DNA of 64,000 bases from an uncultured Porphyromonadaceae bacterium (GCA_900538555.1 UPYI01000008.1:62001-126000), one strand, 5' to 3'. Shown: positions 51,537-61,395, counted from the first letter of the stretch. The notes: generated by a model from the letters alone, not told the origin. A program made the numbers and translations.

Positions 51537-53828
51537 TCAGACTTTATTCCCTGTCATCTTGTATTCCGTCGGATTTACTCCGAACTTCTTCTTGAAAACC
51601 CGCATGAAATAATGGACATCGGTATATCCGCACAGGTCGGCAATCTCCGACATGGAATGAACCGCTCCGTTATCGGCAAGCAAAAGCTGTTGCGCCCGCT
51701 GCATACGGGCTTCAATAAGCAACTGCGCTCCCGTTATACCCAACTGTGCCCGCAAATGACGGTTGAGCGTAGACCGGCTTGCCGCAGCAGCCATAGCCAT
51801 ATCGTCCACATTGGCATCCGGATTGCCGATATTCTCCTCTATATATCTGCGTACACGTTTGAGGAAGAGTGTATCTTCCGGCTTCTGCCCAGCGTTGAGC
51901 GGCTGCATCTCTTGTTCCTCCTGCCCCCTGCCGTCAGCCACATCACCGCTGTTCTCTTTCAGAAGAGCCATATATTTTTCAAGCAGTTCACGCCTGTGGC
52001 GATTGACATTGCGTATATAAAAGAAGGTATAGACGATCCCCGTCAAAAAAACCAAGGCAACGACTGCAAACAAAAGATATGCCCACCACGTCTCATACCA
52101 ATATGGCGGCACATCGATGTATTGCGTGGCGGTATTATCCACCCAACGGCCATACCGGTCGGTCGATTGCACTTCAAGGGTATGCAATCCGGGGGTCATA
52201 TTAAAAAACGTCACGCTTCTGGAACGGTCTGCTTTCGTCCAAGGAGAACCGTCCATACGGGTACGATACAATATATCCTTATTATCTACATAGTCAAGAG
52301 CAGCAAACCGTACGGTCACATTGCGCTGCCCTCGCGGCAAATCGGTCTTACCGCCCGGCGAAGGCGTGAAATCCTCCGTCTCGCCATTGATGACAACCGT
52401 CGTAAAGACAATCGGCGGCACATATCCCCGGCTGTAAATATTATGTTCCGTAGCCCTGAATGCTCCTTGTTCCGCCCCGAATACCCACGAACCGTCATGA
52501 AGTTTCAGAGGTGTGGTCTCCATAAACAGGCATGAATCTGTCCAGAACGCACTGCTGAGATTCTGGAAATGACCGTTCAACGGATTATAGGTCATTACGT
52601 GGTCGCAACCGACTATCATCAGAAGCGAATCGGAGTCTAACCTCATGGCATTGATTATATCGCTCGGCATCCCGGAGTTTCCGGTATTTATATGTATAAA
52701 CTCCGGATTGTCGGAAAACAACATCTTCTCTTCTATCATATCCAGTCCGGAACTTTCGGTAGCCACGAACACATTGCCCCGGCTGTCCCGAGCGACACTC
52801 ATCGTGGCATTGCTGCTCAAACTTCCGGGATTGTTCCCGTCACGGACTATCCTGCGAAAAATCGTATTACGGCAATCACTCCCGTCGATATGCCCGACCA
52901 ACAAGCCGTCGGTTGTGGCAGCTATAATATTGTCGGAAGGGGTTATCAGCAGTTTGCGTATCTTATACCCGCCGATCGACGGAGAGAGTACCGGGTGCTC
53001 CGCCTGCGGATTTTCGCAACACTTCACACCGCCGCCGAATGTCGCCATCCACAACCTGCCCCACCGGTCCTCTGCCATATCATATATAGCATCATCGGTA
53101 ATCCTCTGAATCCCGTTTTTCACAAGCGCTCCGGGTTTTCCGCTCATCCACACATCGCCGTCCCGGGTCTGGAACATGCAGTATGGCGAAAAGTCGAGTG
53201 ATGCGACATCGAGCAGTCTGCCGTCCGAGCCGTATCTGCGCACACACCAGTCGGAGCGGGTCGCTACCCACAATACGCTGTCGCTATCCAAAAGCAATGC
53301 CCTTGCCTCTCTTCCGGACGTCTCCGACAGGACACTTGCCGGATGATGCCGTAACAGCTCCTTATCCAGACCGGAATGATCGCTCGACCAGAAATTGCCT
53401 TGCGAATCATAAAAACCTCTCCATCGCTTCCCCATCCTGCCGCCGATCGAGTCTTTCATCTCCGGCGGGATGTCGCTGAACGAATACGAATGAAGGTCGA
53501 ACTCATAAATGTCGTCGTCCGTATGACAAAGTATATTCCCATCATCCGACAAGAGGATATCACGAATACGATTGGTACTGATCGAAACTTTGTCCCCCGG
53601 TCTTATGTACACCCGATGAAAGTCATATCCGTCATAACAGTTCAGACCGTTCCATGTCGCAAACCACAAGAGTCCGTTACTGTCCTGCACTCCGCCACCT
53701 ACATTTTCACTCGACAAACCGTCGCGAATATCATAACGCACATGGGACACCCCGTCATTCTGCCGCGCCGTCAGAGGCGAAGCAATCGACATCAATAGCG
53801 ACATTATGACGAGACGGGCTGTTTTCAT
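51537..53828 (-). CDS. Membrane regulator: periplasmic propeller + Y_Y_Y sensor fused to AraC-type DNA-binding domain, no kinase
   Basis: The 763-residue protein has a signal peptide (MKTARLVIMSLLMSIASPLTA). A two-component-type beta-propeller (Reg_prop) runs from about 25 to 480, with repeats such as VQDSNGLLWFATWNGLNCYDG and AEDRWGRLWMATFGGGV. A Y_Y_Y domain (YRTRMDGSPWTKAD ... FFNMTPGLHTLEVQSTDRYGRW) and one membrane segment at about 581-605 follow. The cytoplasmic part is a short linker and an AraC-type helix-turn-helix domain at about 660-763 (DDMAMAAAASRSTLNRHLRAQLG ... EIADLCGYTDVHYFMRVFKKKFG). Histidine kinase and receiver domains of hybrid two-component systems are absent. It probably binds an oligosaccharide and controls the divergent GH95/CE8 genes. 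The start at 53828 begins the signal peptide; the frame is open to 53876. Confidence 0.9.
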   Translation of the reverse strand: MKTARLVIMSLLMSIASPLTARQNDGVSHVRYDIRDGLSSENVGGGVQDSNGLLWFATWNGLNCYDGYDFHRVYIRPGDKVSISTNRIRDILLSDDGNILCHTDDDIYEFDLHSYSFSDIPPEMKDSIGGRMGKRWRGFYDSQGNFWSSDHSGLDKELLRHHPASVLSETSGREARALLLDSDSVLWVATRSDWCVRRYGSDGRLLDVASLDFSPYCMFQTRDGDVWMSGKPGALVKNGIQRITDDAIYDMAEDRWGRLWMATFGGGVKCCENPQAEHPVLSPSIGGYKIRKLLITPSDNIIAATTDGLLVGHIDGSDCRNTIFRRIVRDGNNPGSLSSNATMSVARDSRGNVFVATESSGLDMIEEKMLFSDNPEFIHINTGNSGMPSDIINAMRLDSDSLLMIVGCDHVMTYNPLNGHFQNLSSAFWTDSCLFMETTPLKLHDGSWVFGAEQGAFRATEHNIYSRGYVPPIVFTTVVINGETEDFTPSPGGKTDLPRGQRNVTVRFAALDYVDNKDILYRTRMDGSPWTKADRSRSVTFFNMTPGLHTLEVQSTDRYGRWVDNTATQYIDVPPYWYETWWAYLLFAVVALVFLTGIVYTFFYIRNVNRHRRELLEKYMALLKENSGDVADGRGQEEQEMQPLNAGQKPEDTLFLKRVRRYIEENIGNPDANVDDMAMAAAASRSTLNRHLRAQLGITGAQLLIEARMQRAQQLLLADNGAVHSMSEIADLCGYTDVHYFMRVFKKKFGVNPTEYKMTGNKV

Positions 53829-53904
53829 ACCATGCGACTTGTTTACATCCTCAAATGTACAAAGAATAACCGTCAAAAACCACTTTTGATTCTTTTTTCA
53901 CGAC

Positions 53905-53952
53905 GTTTGACCGTTTTTTCCAAGGGCTTGACCTTCTCCGAGAATAATTTTG
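53905..53952 (+). promoter_or_regulatory. Direct repeat and -7 element upstream of the GH95 gene
   Basis: TTGACC occurs at 53907-53912 and 53928-53933, 21 bases apart, inside the longer similar pair GTTTGACCGTTTT and GCTTGACCTTCTC. TAATTTTG at 53945-53952 is a -7 element without a proper -33. Two half-sites spaced by two helical turns just upstream of a promoter are what an AraC-type activator would use; this is inference. Confidence 0.45.
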
Positions 53953-53994
53953 CAGCGGTAAAATATATTCTAATCCTAATCTAAAAATAAAGAA

Positions 53995-56900
53995 ATGGCA
54001 CTATTTGACCCCATGAAAAAAACAAATCCCGTAAGAAGATTTCTACTTGCGGCAGCGGTAGCCGTCGGCACTCTTGCCACCTCCGCATCCGAACAAACCA
54101 TCGTAGCCCATTGGGAATTTACCGGCGGGTATGACGAGGAAAGAAGCGGTTCCGTCGTTACATACACCCCGAACAACTCGGCATGGGAGGCATCCGCCAA
54201 CAGGAAATGGACGGAAGCCCAACCCTATTTCCTGCCCAACACCTGCGCATTAGAACCCGAGAAATGCAAAGTGACGCTCCATACCAGCAACGGTAAATGG
54301 CAGCTCACGTCCAGCGGCTCGACTCCCAGTTACCTGCTCCGTCTGAACACTGCCTCGACAACCGATTTCACGTCGGTTTCCGACTATTCCGACGGATCGA
54401 AACACGACCAGTATTTTGAAGTATCGATGCCCACCACAGCCCTCTCGAACGTAAAACTGAATTTCGCCATCGGAGACGGATCCAGCTCCGCGACCAAATT
54501 CGGAGTAGTATATTCGGTAGACGGAGGCTCAACGTGGACAAGACTCGACGACTACACAGCCGCCAGCCATTGGAACACATACGTAGATGCGACATATATT
54601 CTCGATGCCGACGACAAAGAGAGCCTTATCGTACGTATGCTCATTCAGTCCGCTACCAAAACGAGCAATTACAATCTCAAATACCTGAATATAATCGCCG
54701 ACGACTTTGCCGGACCGGTACTCCTGTCGAACACGCCTGCCGATGGCGAGACCGATGTGCTTCCGACCGGAAAAATCACGCTTCTGTTCAACGAAAGTGT
54801 AAAGGCATCCGGTCAGAACGTGAATGCGACACTTACCAACACCGTATCGGGTGCTTCCGAACAAATCGAAGGCTCGATCAACAGCTCGAAAATGACATTC
54901 CCGATCACCGACCTCGACCTGTCCACCGCCTATATATTCTCGCTTGCCGCCGGATCGATCACCGACCTTGCAGGCAATTCATGGACCGAAGGATGTACAA
55001 TCCATTTCACGACAGCCGACCGTCGTCCCATACCCTCACCGATACTCGACAGCAAAAACCGTCTGTGGTATCATCGTCCCGCATCCTATTGGGAGGAAGC
55101 TCTTCCTCTCGGCAACGGACGCCAAGGGGCTATGGTCAGCGGATCGATCGCACAAGACACCATCCAGCTCAACGAAGACACATTCTGGGGACAGTCTCCC
55201 AATACCAACTATAACGCCTCGGCACGTTCGGTGCTCAAAGAGGTGCAACAACTCATTTTCAACAAACAATACGAAGAAGCCCAGCGTCTTGCCATACCCA
55301 ACTGGATGTCCCAAACCTCACACGGGGCACAGTACTGGGCAGCCGGAGCCGTAATCATGGGATTCCCGGGTCAGCGCTTTAACGACGAGGAACCGGGAGC
55401 CACCGACAACGCCCGCGATGTCGAAGGATACGTGCGCGATCTCGATCTCAACCGGGCAATCGCCACCACCTCTTACACCTTCAACGACGTAGTCTACACC
55501 CGCGAAGTCTTCACCTCTTTTGCCGACAATGTCACGATCATACGCGTTGCCGCCTCAGAACCCGGCAAACTCGATTTCAATGTGAGCTTTGCCGCACCTG
55601 TCAAAGACAACCTTTCGAAACTCGGCATAAATGAGATCACCGAAGACGGTCTGATCCATGCCTCTCTCGTACCCGGACGCACGCAGTCTGAAAACGTAGA
55701 CAACAAACTCAACCTCCACACCTATATAAAAGTGATCAACGACGGCGGTACTCGCTCGACATCAACCCAGACAATCACCGCCTACGGCATCGTGGCGGCA
55801 CAGGCTTCCGCCCCGATGATTGAAATCAACGGAGCCAACAGCGCGGTAATTATCATTTCCAACGCTACCAACTTCGTCAATTACAACGACATCTCGGCAG
55901 ATGCCGATGCCGTAGCTCTCGATCGTCTGACAACCTATCTGAACAAGAACAAAGACTACGACACCTCGCTCACCGACCATGTTGCAAAATATCAGGAACA
56001 ATTCGGCAGAGTAGACCTCGATCTCGGCGAAAACAGGACGCAGGAGGTGAAAGACACCGAAACCCGCATCAAGGAATTCAACACCAACGGCAACGACCCC
56101 GGACTTGTAGCCAACTATTTCCAATTCGGTCGTTACCTCCTCATCTCGTCTTCGCAACCGGGCACCCAGCCGGCAAACCTTCAAGGTATATGGAACCCCA
56201 ACGCACGCCAGTATCCTGCATGGGACTCGAAATATACCACCAACATCAACGTCGAAATGAACTATTGGGCAGCCGAAACCGCCAATCTTACCGAATGCCA
56301 TGAACCGTTTATCGAAATGGTGAAAGATGTTGCCGTCACCGGCGCCGAAACCGCCCGACAGATGTACGGAGCCCGCGGATGGGTGCTCCATCACAACACG
56401 GATATATGGCGTACTACCGGTGCGGTCGATAACAATTCCGTAGGCGTATGGCCTACCTGCAACGCATGGTTCTGCTCCCACCTCTACGAGAAGTATCTCT
56501 TCTCCGGCGACCGCACCTACCTTGCCGAGATCTATCCCGTGCTCAAAGGATGCTCGCAATTCTTCCAAGACTTCATGGTGAAAGATCCCAATACCGGCTA
56601 CATGGTCGTATGCCCCTCCAACTCACCCGAAAATCATCCGGGGATCGGTTCGTACACAGAGAACAACAAGTCATACAATCTCGCAATCTTCGGCGGTGTA
56701 GCCATGGACAACCAGATGGTCTACGATGTGCTCAAAAACACAGCGGAAGCAGCCCGCATCCTCGGGGTAGATGCCGATTTTGCCAATGAGCTCGATCTCC
56801 TCAAAGCAAATATCACGCCCTACAAGATCGGTCGTTACGGTCAGGTACAGGAATGGCAGGACGATCTCGACCGAGAATCGACATCCCACCGTCACCTTTC

Positions 56901-57741
56901 TCACCTTTGGGGTGCTTATCCCGGTCGTCAGGTCTCTCCTTACGAAAATCCGACGATCTTCCAAGGGGTTCACAATTCGCTCGTAGGTCGCGGCGATGCA
57001 GCACGCGGCTGGTCGATGGGATGGAAAGTCTGCGAATGGGCACGTATGCTCGACGGAGACCACGCCCTCAGAATTATCCGCACACAGCTCCGGCTCGTAT
57101 CGCCCAACATCACTTCGAGCGACCCCAACGGCGGAACTTATGCGAACATGTTCGACAGCCATGCGCCTTTCCAGATCGACGGTAACTTCGGCTGCTGTGC
57201 AGGTATTGCCGAAATGCTCCTTCAAAGCCACGCCGGATTCATCCACCTTCTTCCCGCCCTCCCGGCAGAATGGGCTGACGGCAATGTCAAAGGACTAAGA
57301 GCACGCGGCGGTTTTGAAATCACGGAGCTCGAATGGAAAAACGGTAAAGTCGTTTCCGTCAAAGTAAAATCGACCGTAGGCGGCAATCTGCGTCTGCGTT
57401 CCAACACGCCCCTGCATTATGCAGACGGCTCGGCGCTCACCGTAGCCGCAGGCGAGAACACCAACTCACTTACCCAGCCCTACAACATGCCCGATCCGAT
57501 CGTAGCAGACAAGAATAAGATTCCCGAAACGGTTCTTCCCACTACTTATCTCTACGACATTCCGACGACCGCCGGTGAGGAAATAACCCTTACGGATGGC
57601 AATACCTCCGATATCATCGCTATCGAGACCATCCGGAGCGAAAAAGCCGAGTACTACGACATACTCGGCCGCAAAGTCGATCGCAACAGCTACAAAGGGA
57701 TCATCATCTCGTCAAACGGAGAAAAATTCATCAACCGATAA
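53995..57741 (+). CDS. GH95 family glycoside hydrolase (alpha-L-fucosidase/galactosidase) with N-terminal sugar-binding-like and Ig-like domains
   Basis: The 1248-residue secreted protein has a signal peptide (RRFLLAAAVAVGTLATSAS). A jelly-roll-like domain spans about 35-240, then a Big_5 Ig-like domain at about 243-347 (GPVLLSNTPADGETDVLPTGKITLLFNE). The GH95 enzyme spans about 360-1150. Visible motifs are ALPLGNGRQGAMVSG, NEDTFWGQSP, LQGIWN, HHNTDIWRTTGAVDN near 800, and SPENHPG near 880. Y-YDILGRKVDRN at the end is a C-terminal sorting-like tail. GH95 enzymes release alpha-1,2-fucose or alpha-L-galactose from mucin, xyloglucan or pectin. The partner gene is a pectin methylesterase, favouring pectin. 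An alternative start at 54013 (MKKTNPVRR) gives a more usual signal peptide. Confidence 0.9.
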   Translation: MALFDPMKKTNPVRRFLLAAAVAVGTLATSASEQTIVAHWEFTGGYDEERSGSVVTYTPNNSAWEASANRKWTEAQPYFLPNTCALEPEKCKVTLHTSNGKWQLTSSGSTPSYLLRLNTASTTDFTSVSDYSDGSKHDQYFEVSMPTTALSNVKLNFAIGDGSSSATKFGVVYSVDGGSTWTRLDDYTAASHWNTYVDATYILDADDKESLIVRMLIQSATKTSNYNLKYLNIIADDFAGPVLLSNTPADGETDVLPTGKITLLFNESVKASGQNVNATLTNTVSGASEQIEGSINSSKMTFPITDLDLSTAYIFSLAAGSITDLAGNSWTEGCTIHFTTADRRPIPSPILDSKNRLWYHRPASYWEEALPLGNGRQGAMVSGSIAQDTIQLNEDTFWGQSPNTNYNASARSVLKEVQQLIFNKQYEEAQRLAIPNWMSQTSHGAQYWAAGAVIMGFPGQRFNDEEPGATDNARDVEGYVRDLDLNRAIATTSYTFNDVVYTREVFTSFADNVTIIRVAASEPGKLDFNVSFAAPVKDNLSKLGINEITEDGLIHASLVPGRTQSENVDNKLNLHTYIKVINDGGTRSTSTQTITAYGIVAAQASAPMIEINGANSAVIIISNATNFVNYNDISADADAVALDRLTTYLNKNKDYDTSLTDHVAKYQEQFGRVDLDLGENRTQEVKDTETRIKEFNTNGNDPGLVANYFQFGRYLLISSSQPGTQPANLQGIWNPNARQYPAWDSKYTTNINVEMNYWAAETANLTECHEPFIEMVKDVAVTGAETARQMYGARGWVLHHNTDIWRTTGAVDNNSVGVWPTCNAWFCSHLYEKYLFSGDRTYLAEIYPVLKGCSQFFQDFMVKDPNTGYMVVCPSNSPENHPGIGSYTENNKSYNLAIFGGVAMDNQMVYDVLKNTAEAARILGVDADFANELDLLKANITPYKIGRYGQVQEWQDDLDRESTSHRHLSHLWGAYPGRQVSPYENPTIFQGVHNSLVGRGDAARGWSMGWKVCEWARMLDGDHALRIIRTQLRLVSPNITSSDPNGGTYANMFDSHAPFQIDGNFGCCAGIAEMLLQSHAGFIHLLPALPAEWADGNVKGLRARGGFEITELEWKNGKVVSVKVKSTVGGNLRLRSNTPLHYADGSALTVAAGENTNSLTQPYNMPDPIVADKNKIPETVLPTTYLYDIPTTAGEEITLTDGNTSDIIAIETIRSEKAEYYDILGRKVDRNSYKGIIISSNGEKFINR

Positions 57742-57750
57742 TTCAAAATC

Positions 57751-60700
57751 ATGAAAACGAAATTATTATCATCTCTCGCCATTATGGCTGTCCTCGCAGC
57801 CAATGCCGCGACGGTAGATGTCGATACATCCAATTTCAGCAGCGCATACGACGCTGCTTCCGACGGTGACATTCTACTTCTTTCGGAAGGTGCATACGGT
57901 GGCACTCTGACATTTCCATCAGCCAAAACCGTCACATTAAAAGCAGCCGATGGCGCCGAAGTGAAATTCGGCGGCGTATTCCGTGCAAACGATGAATCTA
58001 TTTCCGGCGGAGGCATCGTATTGGACGGACTCAAAATCGACATAACGGACAGCTACTTCATCAATCTCGACAAATGCGGCGACATCGCCCGCATCGAGGT
58101 GAAGAACTGCGATATATCCAATATCGCACGATGCTTTCTGCGCACCAACAATGCAAATTACTCCCTATCGGAAATCTCGTTCGACAACTGTATCATAAGC
58201 AATTGCGGATCGGGCGGGTGGAACTTCATGTATCCCAAGCACAAAGTCGGAAAGGTTTCGGTCACCAACTCGACCCTTTATAATTACATCAACGGGGAGA
58301 GCTTCTTTATGCCCAATCAGGCATACACCGACAACGACTTCACTTTCGTATTTACCAACAACACGGTGTACCGCTGGGGTAAATCCAACGACCGCGCCCT
58401 CTGCAAGACAGAAGGTAAATACAGTGCCAATTCCACCTATACGTTCAAAGACAACATCGTATATAAAGGTGGAACGGATGCCGTCAAGCCCCAGATGTTG
58501 CAATCCAACACCGGTTCACTGACCGCGACCAACAACCTTGTGATCGACTACAACGGCTATAACCTCGGCTCCGGCGACAAGAATATCCAAGACCTCTCGA
58601 TCGAAGATATGGGTATCGCCGAACTTCCGTTCCCAGCACCCGACTCAGGCGACTTCACCATCGTTTCGAGCTCGCCTTTGGCTACCGCCTCGACTACGGG
58701 CGGTGTCCTCGGCGATCCCCGATGGCTCAAAACCGTGCATGCGGCTGTCAATCTCACCGTCACTGCATCCCCCGAAGAAGGAGGTACGGTATCCCCCGCA
58801 AATGCCACATATGAAACCGGCGATGCCGTGACCGCAACAGCGACTGCCAACTATGGCTATCGCTTCAAGGAGTGGCGCGATGCGTCGGGAAATGTCGTCT
58901 CCTCTGAAAACCCATATAGTTTCGACATCACAGCCGAAACCGCACTCACCGGTATCTTCACTGCCGTCCCCACCTACTCGCTCACCGTAGCCAAAGAGGG
59001 AGACGGGGCAAAATGGGGTCAAGTAAATCTCACCCCCGAACCCGTCAATGGCATCTACGAAGAGGCGACCGAGGTAGTAGCTTCGGTTATTCCCAACTCC
59101 GTGACTTTGTTCCTCTACTGGGAAGACGGTTCTATCGCTCCCGTACGTTCCGTGACCATGAACGAAGACAAGAATCTGACTGCATCGTTCGATGTCGTCC
59201 CGTTCATCGTAGCATGGGACTTCCCCACGCAGGAACCCCGCGGGAACCGCCCGGCAGATTATGCTTTCACCACCGACAATACCGGTCTGTTTTCACTCTA
59301 CAACGGTGACGGTTCATCGACCAACTGGGGGCACTCCACACGCACATTCAGCGGTATAGAACACAACTGTCCGCGCCGTTACACCAACTATGCCGACATG
59401 TCGAATCCCCGTTACTTCGAAGCCAAATTCAACACAGCCGGCTACACGAACATCCGTCTCCACTTCCTCGCAGGTGCCGACAACGGATGTGTCCACTCCA
59501 AACAGCTTGTCCAATACTCGACCGACGGTTCGACATACCAGCCTCTGGCAACCTTTGAGCCGCGGCTCAATGAATGGGTCGAAAAGAACATCACCATCCC
59601 CGACGGTCTTGGCTCGGTCTTTATCCGCTGGATCGGCGATACGACCTCCGAGTTTATGGGTTCTGCCAAAGACGGTGATACGGAAGGGTTCTATCTCGCC
59701 GACATCGTGGTATATGCCGACCGGGAGAGCGTCAATGACACCGAAGCTCCCGTACTTCTCGGCAGTTCTCCGGCTGACGGATCAAATTCCGCCTCTGCCA
59801 AAGGTTCGTTCGTACTCACATTCAACGAACGGGTGAAAGCGGGCACAGGCGACATCACCCTCAACGGCACTACGCTCGATGGAGTTTACGGATCGCGTAC
59901 CGTGACCCTCCCCTATAAAGGTCTCGAATACGGAACAGCCTACACCCTCAATATACCGGATGGAGCCATCACCGACATGAGCGGCAATGCGTTTGCCGGA
60001 ATCGACATCAATTTCTCGACCATGGAACGCCCCGTTCCCGCCAAGCGTGTATTCGATGCTGTCGTGGCAGCCGACGGTACGGGCAACTACACAACAGTGC
60101 AGGCAGCCATCGATGCAGTTCCCGACAACCGTATCGCCCCTTGGATCATCTTCATCAAGAACGGTGAATATGAAGAGCTCGTGACCGTCCCCGAATCGAA
60201 ACCGTTCATTCACCTCATCGGTCAGGACAGGGATAAAACCATCATCAGTTTCTGGATCAACAACGGCGGCGCGACCGACAAGGGGTGGGAATACTCCACC
60301 AACAATCCCGCATCGGCAACTTACGGAAAGAGCGGTGTCTTCGAACTTCGCGCCTCCGACTTCTATGCCGAGAACATCTCGTTCATAGACAGCTACGGTG
60401 TTGAGACCAAAAACGGTCCTATGGGGCAAGCCATGAATTCAAGAAGCGATCGGGCATCGTTCAACAACTGTGCGTTCCGGTCGTTCCAAGACACATGGTA
60501 CACCAACATCCAGACACCGTCCTATCGCCACTATATCAACAACTGTTTCATCGAAGGTGCTGTCGATTTCTTCTACGGGCAAGGAGAAATCTATGTCGAA
60601 AATACGACCTTCAACCTCGTTCGCGACGGCTCGGTAATCACAGCTCCGGGGCACAAACCGAGTACAGAATACGGTTATGTGTTTGACCGTTGCACCGTGG

Positions 60701-61395
60701 AGAGTGCCTATTCGAACCACACCTACGGTCGTGCATGGCAAAGTGAGCCTATCGCGGTCTGGCTCAACACGACATTGAAAACCACCATCAAACCCGAAGG
60801 ATGGTCTACTTGGCATATCGCCCCGAAACTCTTTGCCGAGTTCAATACTACCGACTCCAACGGCGATCCGGTAGATCTCACCAATCGGCGCACGGTCTAT
60901 CCCACCGACGATAACGGAGAGATGACACGGCAGGCAATCCTTTCTGCCGAAGAAGCCGCCCGCTACACTTACGAGAACGTGACCGCCGGCACAGACGACT
61001 GGAATCCGCGCAAATACTTCGAAGAAGTAGCCGCTCCTGCCATGAATGCCAACACATCGCAACTCTCGTGGGACGAATCGCCCTACGCCATCTGCTATGT
61101 GATTATAGACCCGGATGAAAAAGTCGAGGCTTTCACTACCGAGACGAGCTACACACCTGCCAAACAGGGTACATATACAATAAAGGCAGTCAATGAGTAC
61201 GGATCGCTCAGCCAACCGTCCTATATCAAGATCAACACGGGCATCGCTTCGATCGACACGGCTAACCAAGTAGAGAAAACCGTCTACTACAATGCCCAGG
61301 GCATCTTCTCCACCACCCCGTTTACCGGGCTCAACATTGTGGTGGAATATATGTATGACGGCTCAACGAAGACTTCAAAAAAGATGATAAAGTAA
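57751..61395 (+). CDS. Multidomain secreted beta-helix protein with C-terminal pectin methylesterase (CE8)
   Basis: The 1214-residue protein has a signal peptide (MKTKLLSSLAIMAVLAANA). A right-handed beta-helix (DUF4957/PL6-like; about 20-330) contains VLDGLKIDITDSYFINL and VTNSTLYNYINGESFF. InlB-type repeats at about 335-485 (VTASPEEGGTVSPANATYETGD, YGYRFKEWRDASG), a jelly-roll segment and a Big_5 Ig-like domain (about 667-760) follow. The pectinesterase domain from about 765 to 1105 has VVAADGTGNYTTVQAAID, AFRSFQDTWY with a catalytic Asp, EGAVDFFYG with the second Asp, and GRAWQ. A short sorting-like tail ends it. It should remove methyl esters from homogalacturonan. It starts 9 bases after the GH95 stop, so both are one transcript. 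Whether the N-terminal helix cleaves or only binds pectin is unknown. Confidence 0.88.
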   Translation: MKTKLLSSLAIMAVLAANAATVDVDTSNFSSAYDAASDGDILLLSEGAYGGTLTFPSAKTVTLKAADGAEVKFGGVFRANDESISGGGIVLDGLKIDITDSYFINLDKCGDIARIEVKNCDISNIARCFLRTNNANYSLSEISFDNCIISNCGSGGWNFMYPKHKVGKVSVTNSTLYNYINGESFFMPNQAYTDNDFTFVFTNNTVYRWGKSNDRALCKTEGKYSANSTYTFKDNIVYKGGTDAVKPQMLQSNTGSLTATNNLVIDYNGYNLGSGDKNIQDLSIEDMGIAELPFPAPDSGDFTIVSSSPLATASTTGGVLGDPRWLKTVHAAVNLTVTASPEEGGTVSPANATYETGDAVTATATANYGYRFKEWRDASGNVVSSENPYSFDITAETALTGIFTAVPTYSLTVAKEGDGAKWGQVNLTPEPVNGIYEEATEVVASVIPNSVTLFLYWEDGSIAPVRSVTMNEDKNLTASFDVVPFIVAWDFPTQEPRGNRPADYAFTTDNTGLFSLYNGDGSSTNWGHSTRTFSGIEHNCPRRYTNYADMSNPRYFEAKFNTAGYTNIRLHFLAGADNGCVHSKQLVQYSTDGSTYQPLATFEPRLNEWVEKNITIPDGLGSVFIRWIGDTTSEFMGSAKDGDTEGFYLADIVVYADRESVNDTEAPVLLGSSPADGSNSASAKGSFVLTFNERVKAGTGDITLNGTTLDGVYGSRTVTLPYKGLEYGTAYTLNIPDGAITDMSGNAFAGIDINFSTMERPVPAKRVFDAVVAADGTGNYTTVQAAIDAVPDNRIAPWIIFIKNGEYEELVTVPESKPFIHLIGQDRDKTIISFWINNGGATDKGWEYSTNNPASATYGKSGVFELRASDFYAENISFIDSYGVETKNGPMGQAMNSRSDRASFNNCAFRSFQDTWYTNIQTPSYRHYINNCFIEGAVDFFYGQGEIYVENTTFNLVRDGSVITAPGHKPSTEYGYVFDRCTVESAYSNHTYGRAWQSEPIAVWLNTTLKTTIKPEGWSTWHIAPKLFAEFNTTDSNGDPVDLTNRRTVYPTDDNGEMTRQAILSAEEAARYTYENVTAGTDDWNPRKYFEEVAAPAMNANTSQLSWDESPYAICYVIIDPDEKVEAFTTETSYTPAKQGTYTIKAVNEYGSLSQPSYIKINTGIASIDTANQVEKTVYYNAQGIFSTTPFTGLNIVVEYMYDGSTKTSKKMIK

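Noticed and set aside
53829..53876. Longer start for the propeller-AraC regulator
   Set aside because: The added residues precede and would block a good signal peptide starting at 53828, and would overlap the presumed promoter.
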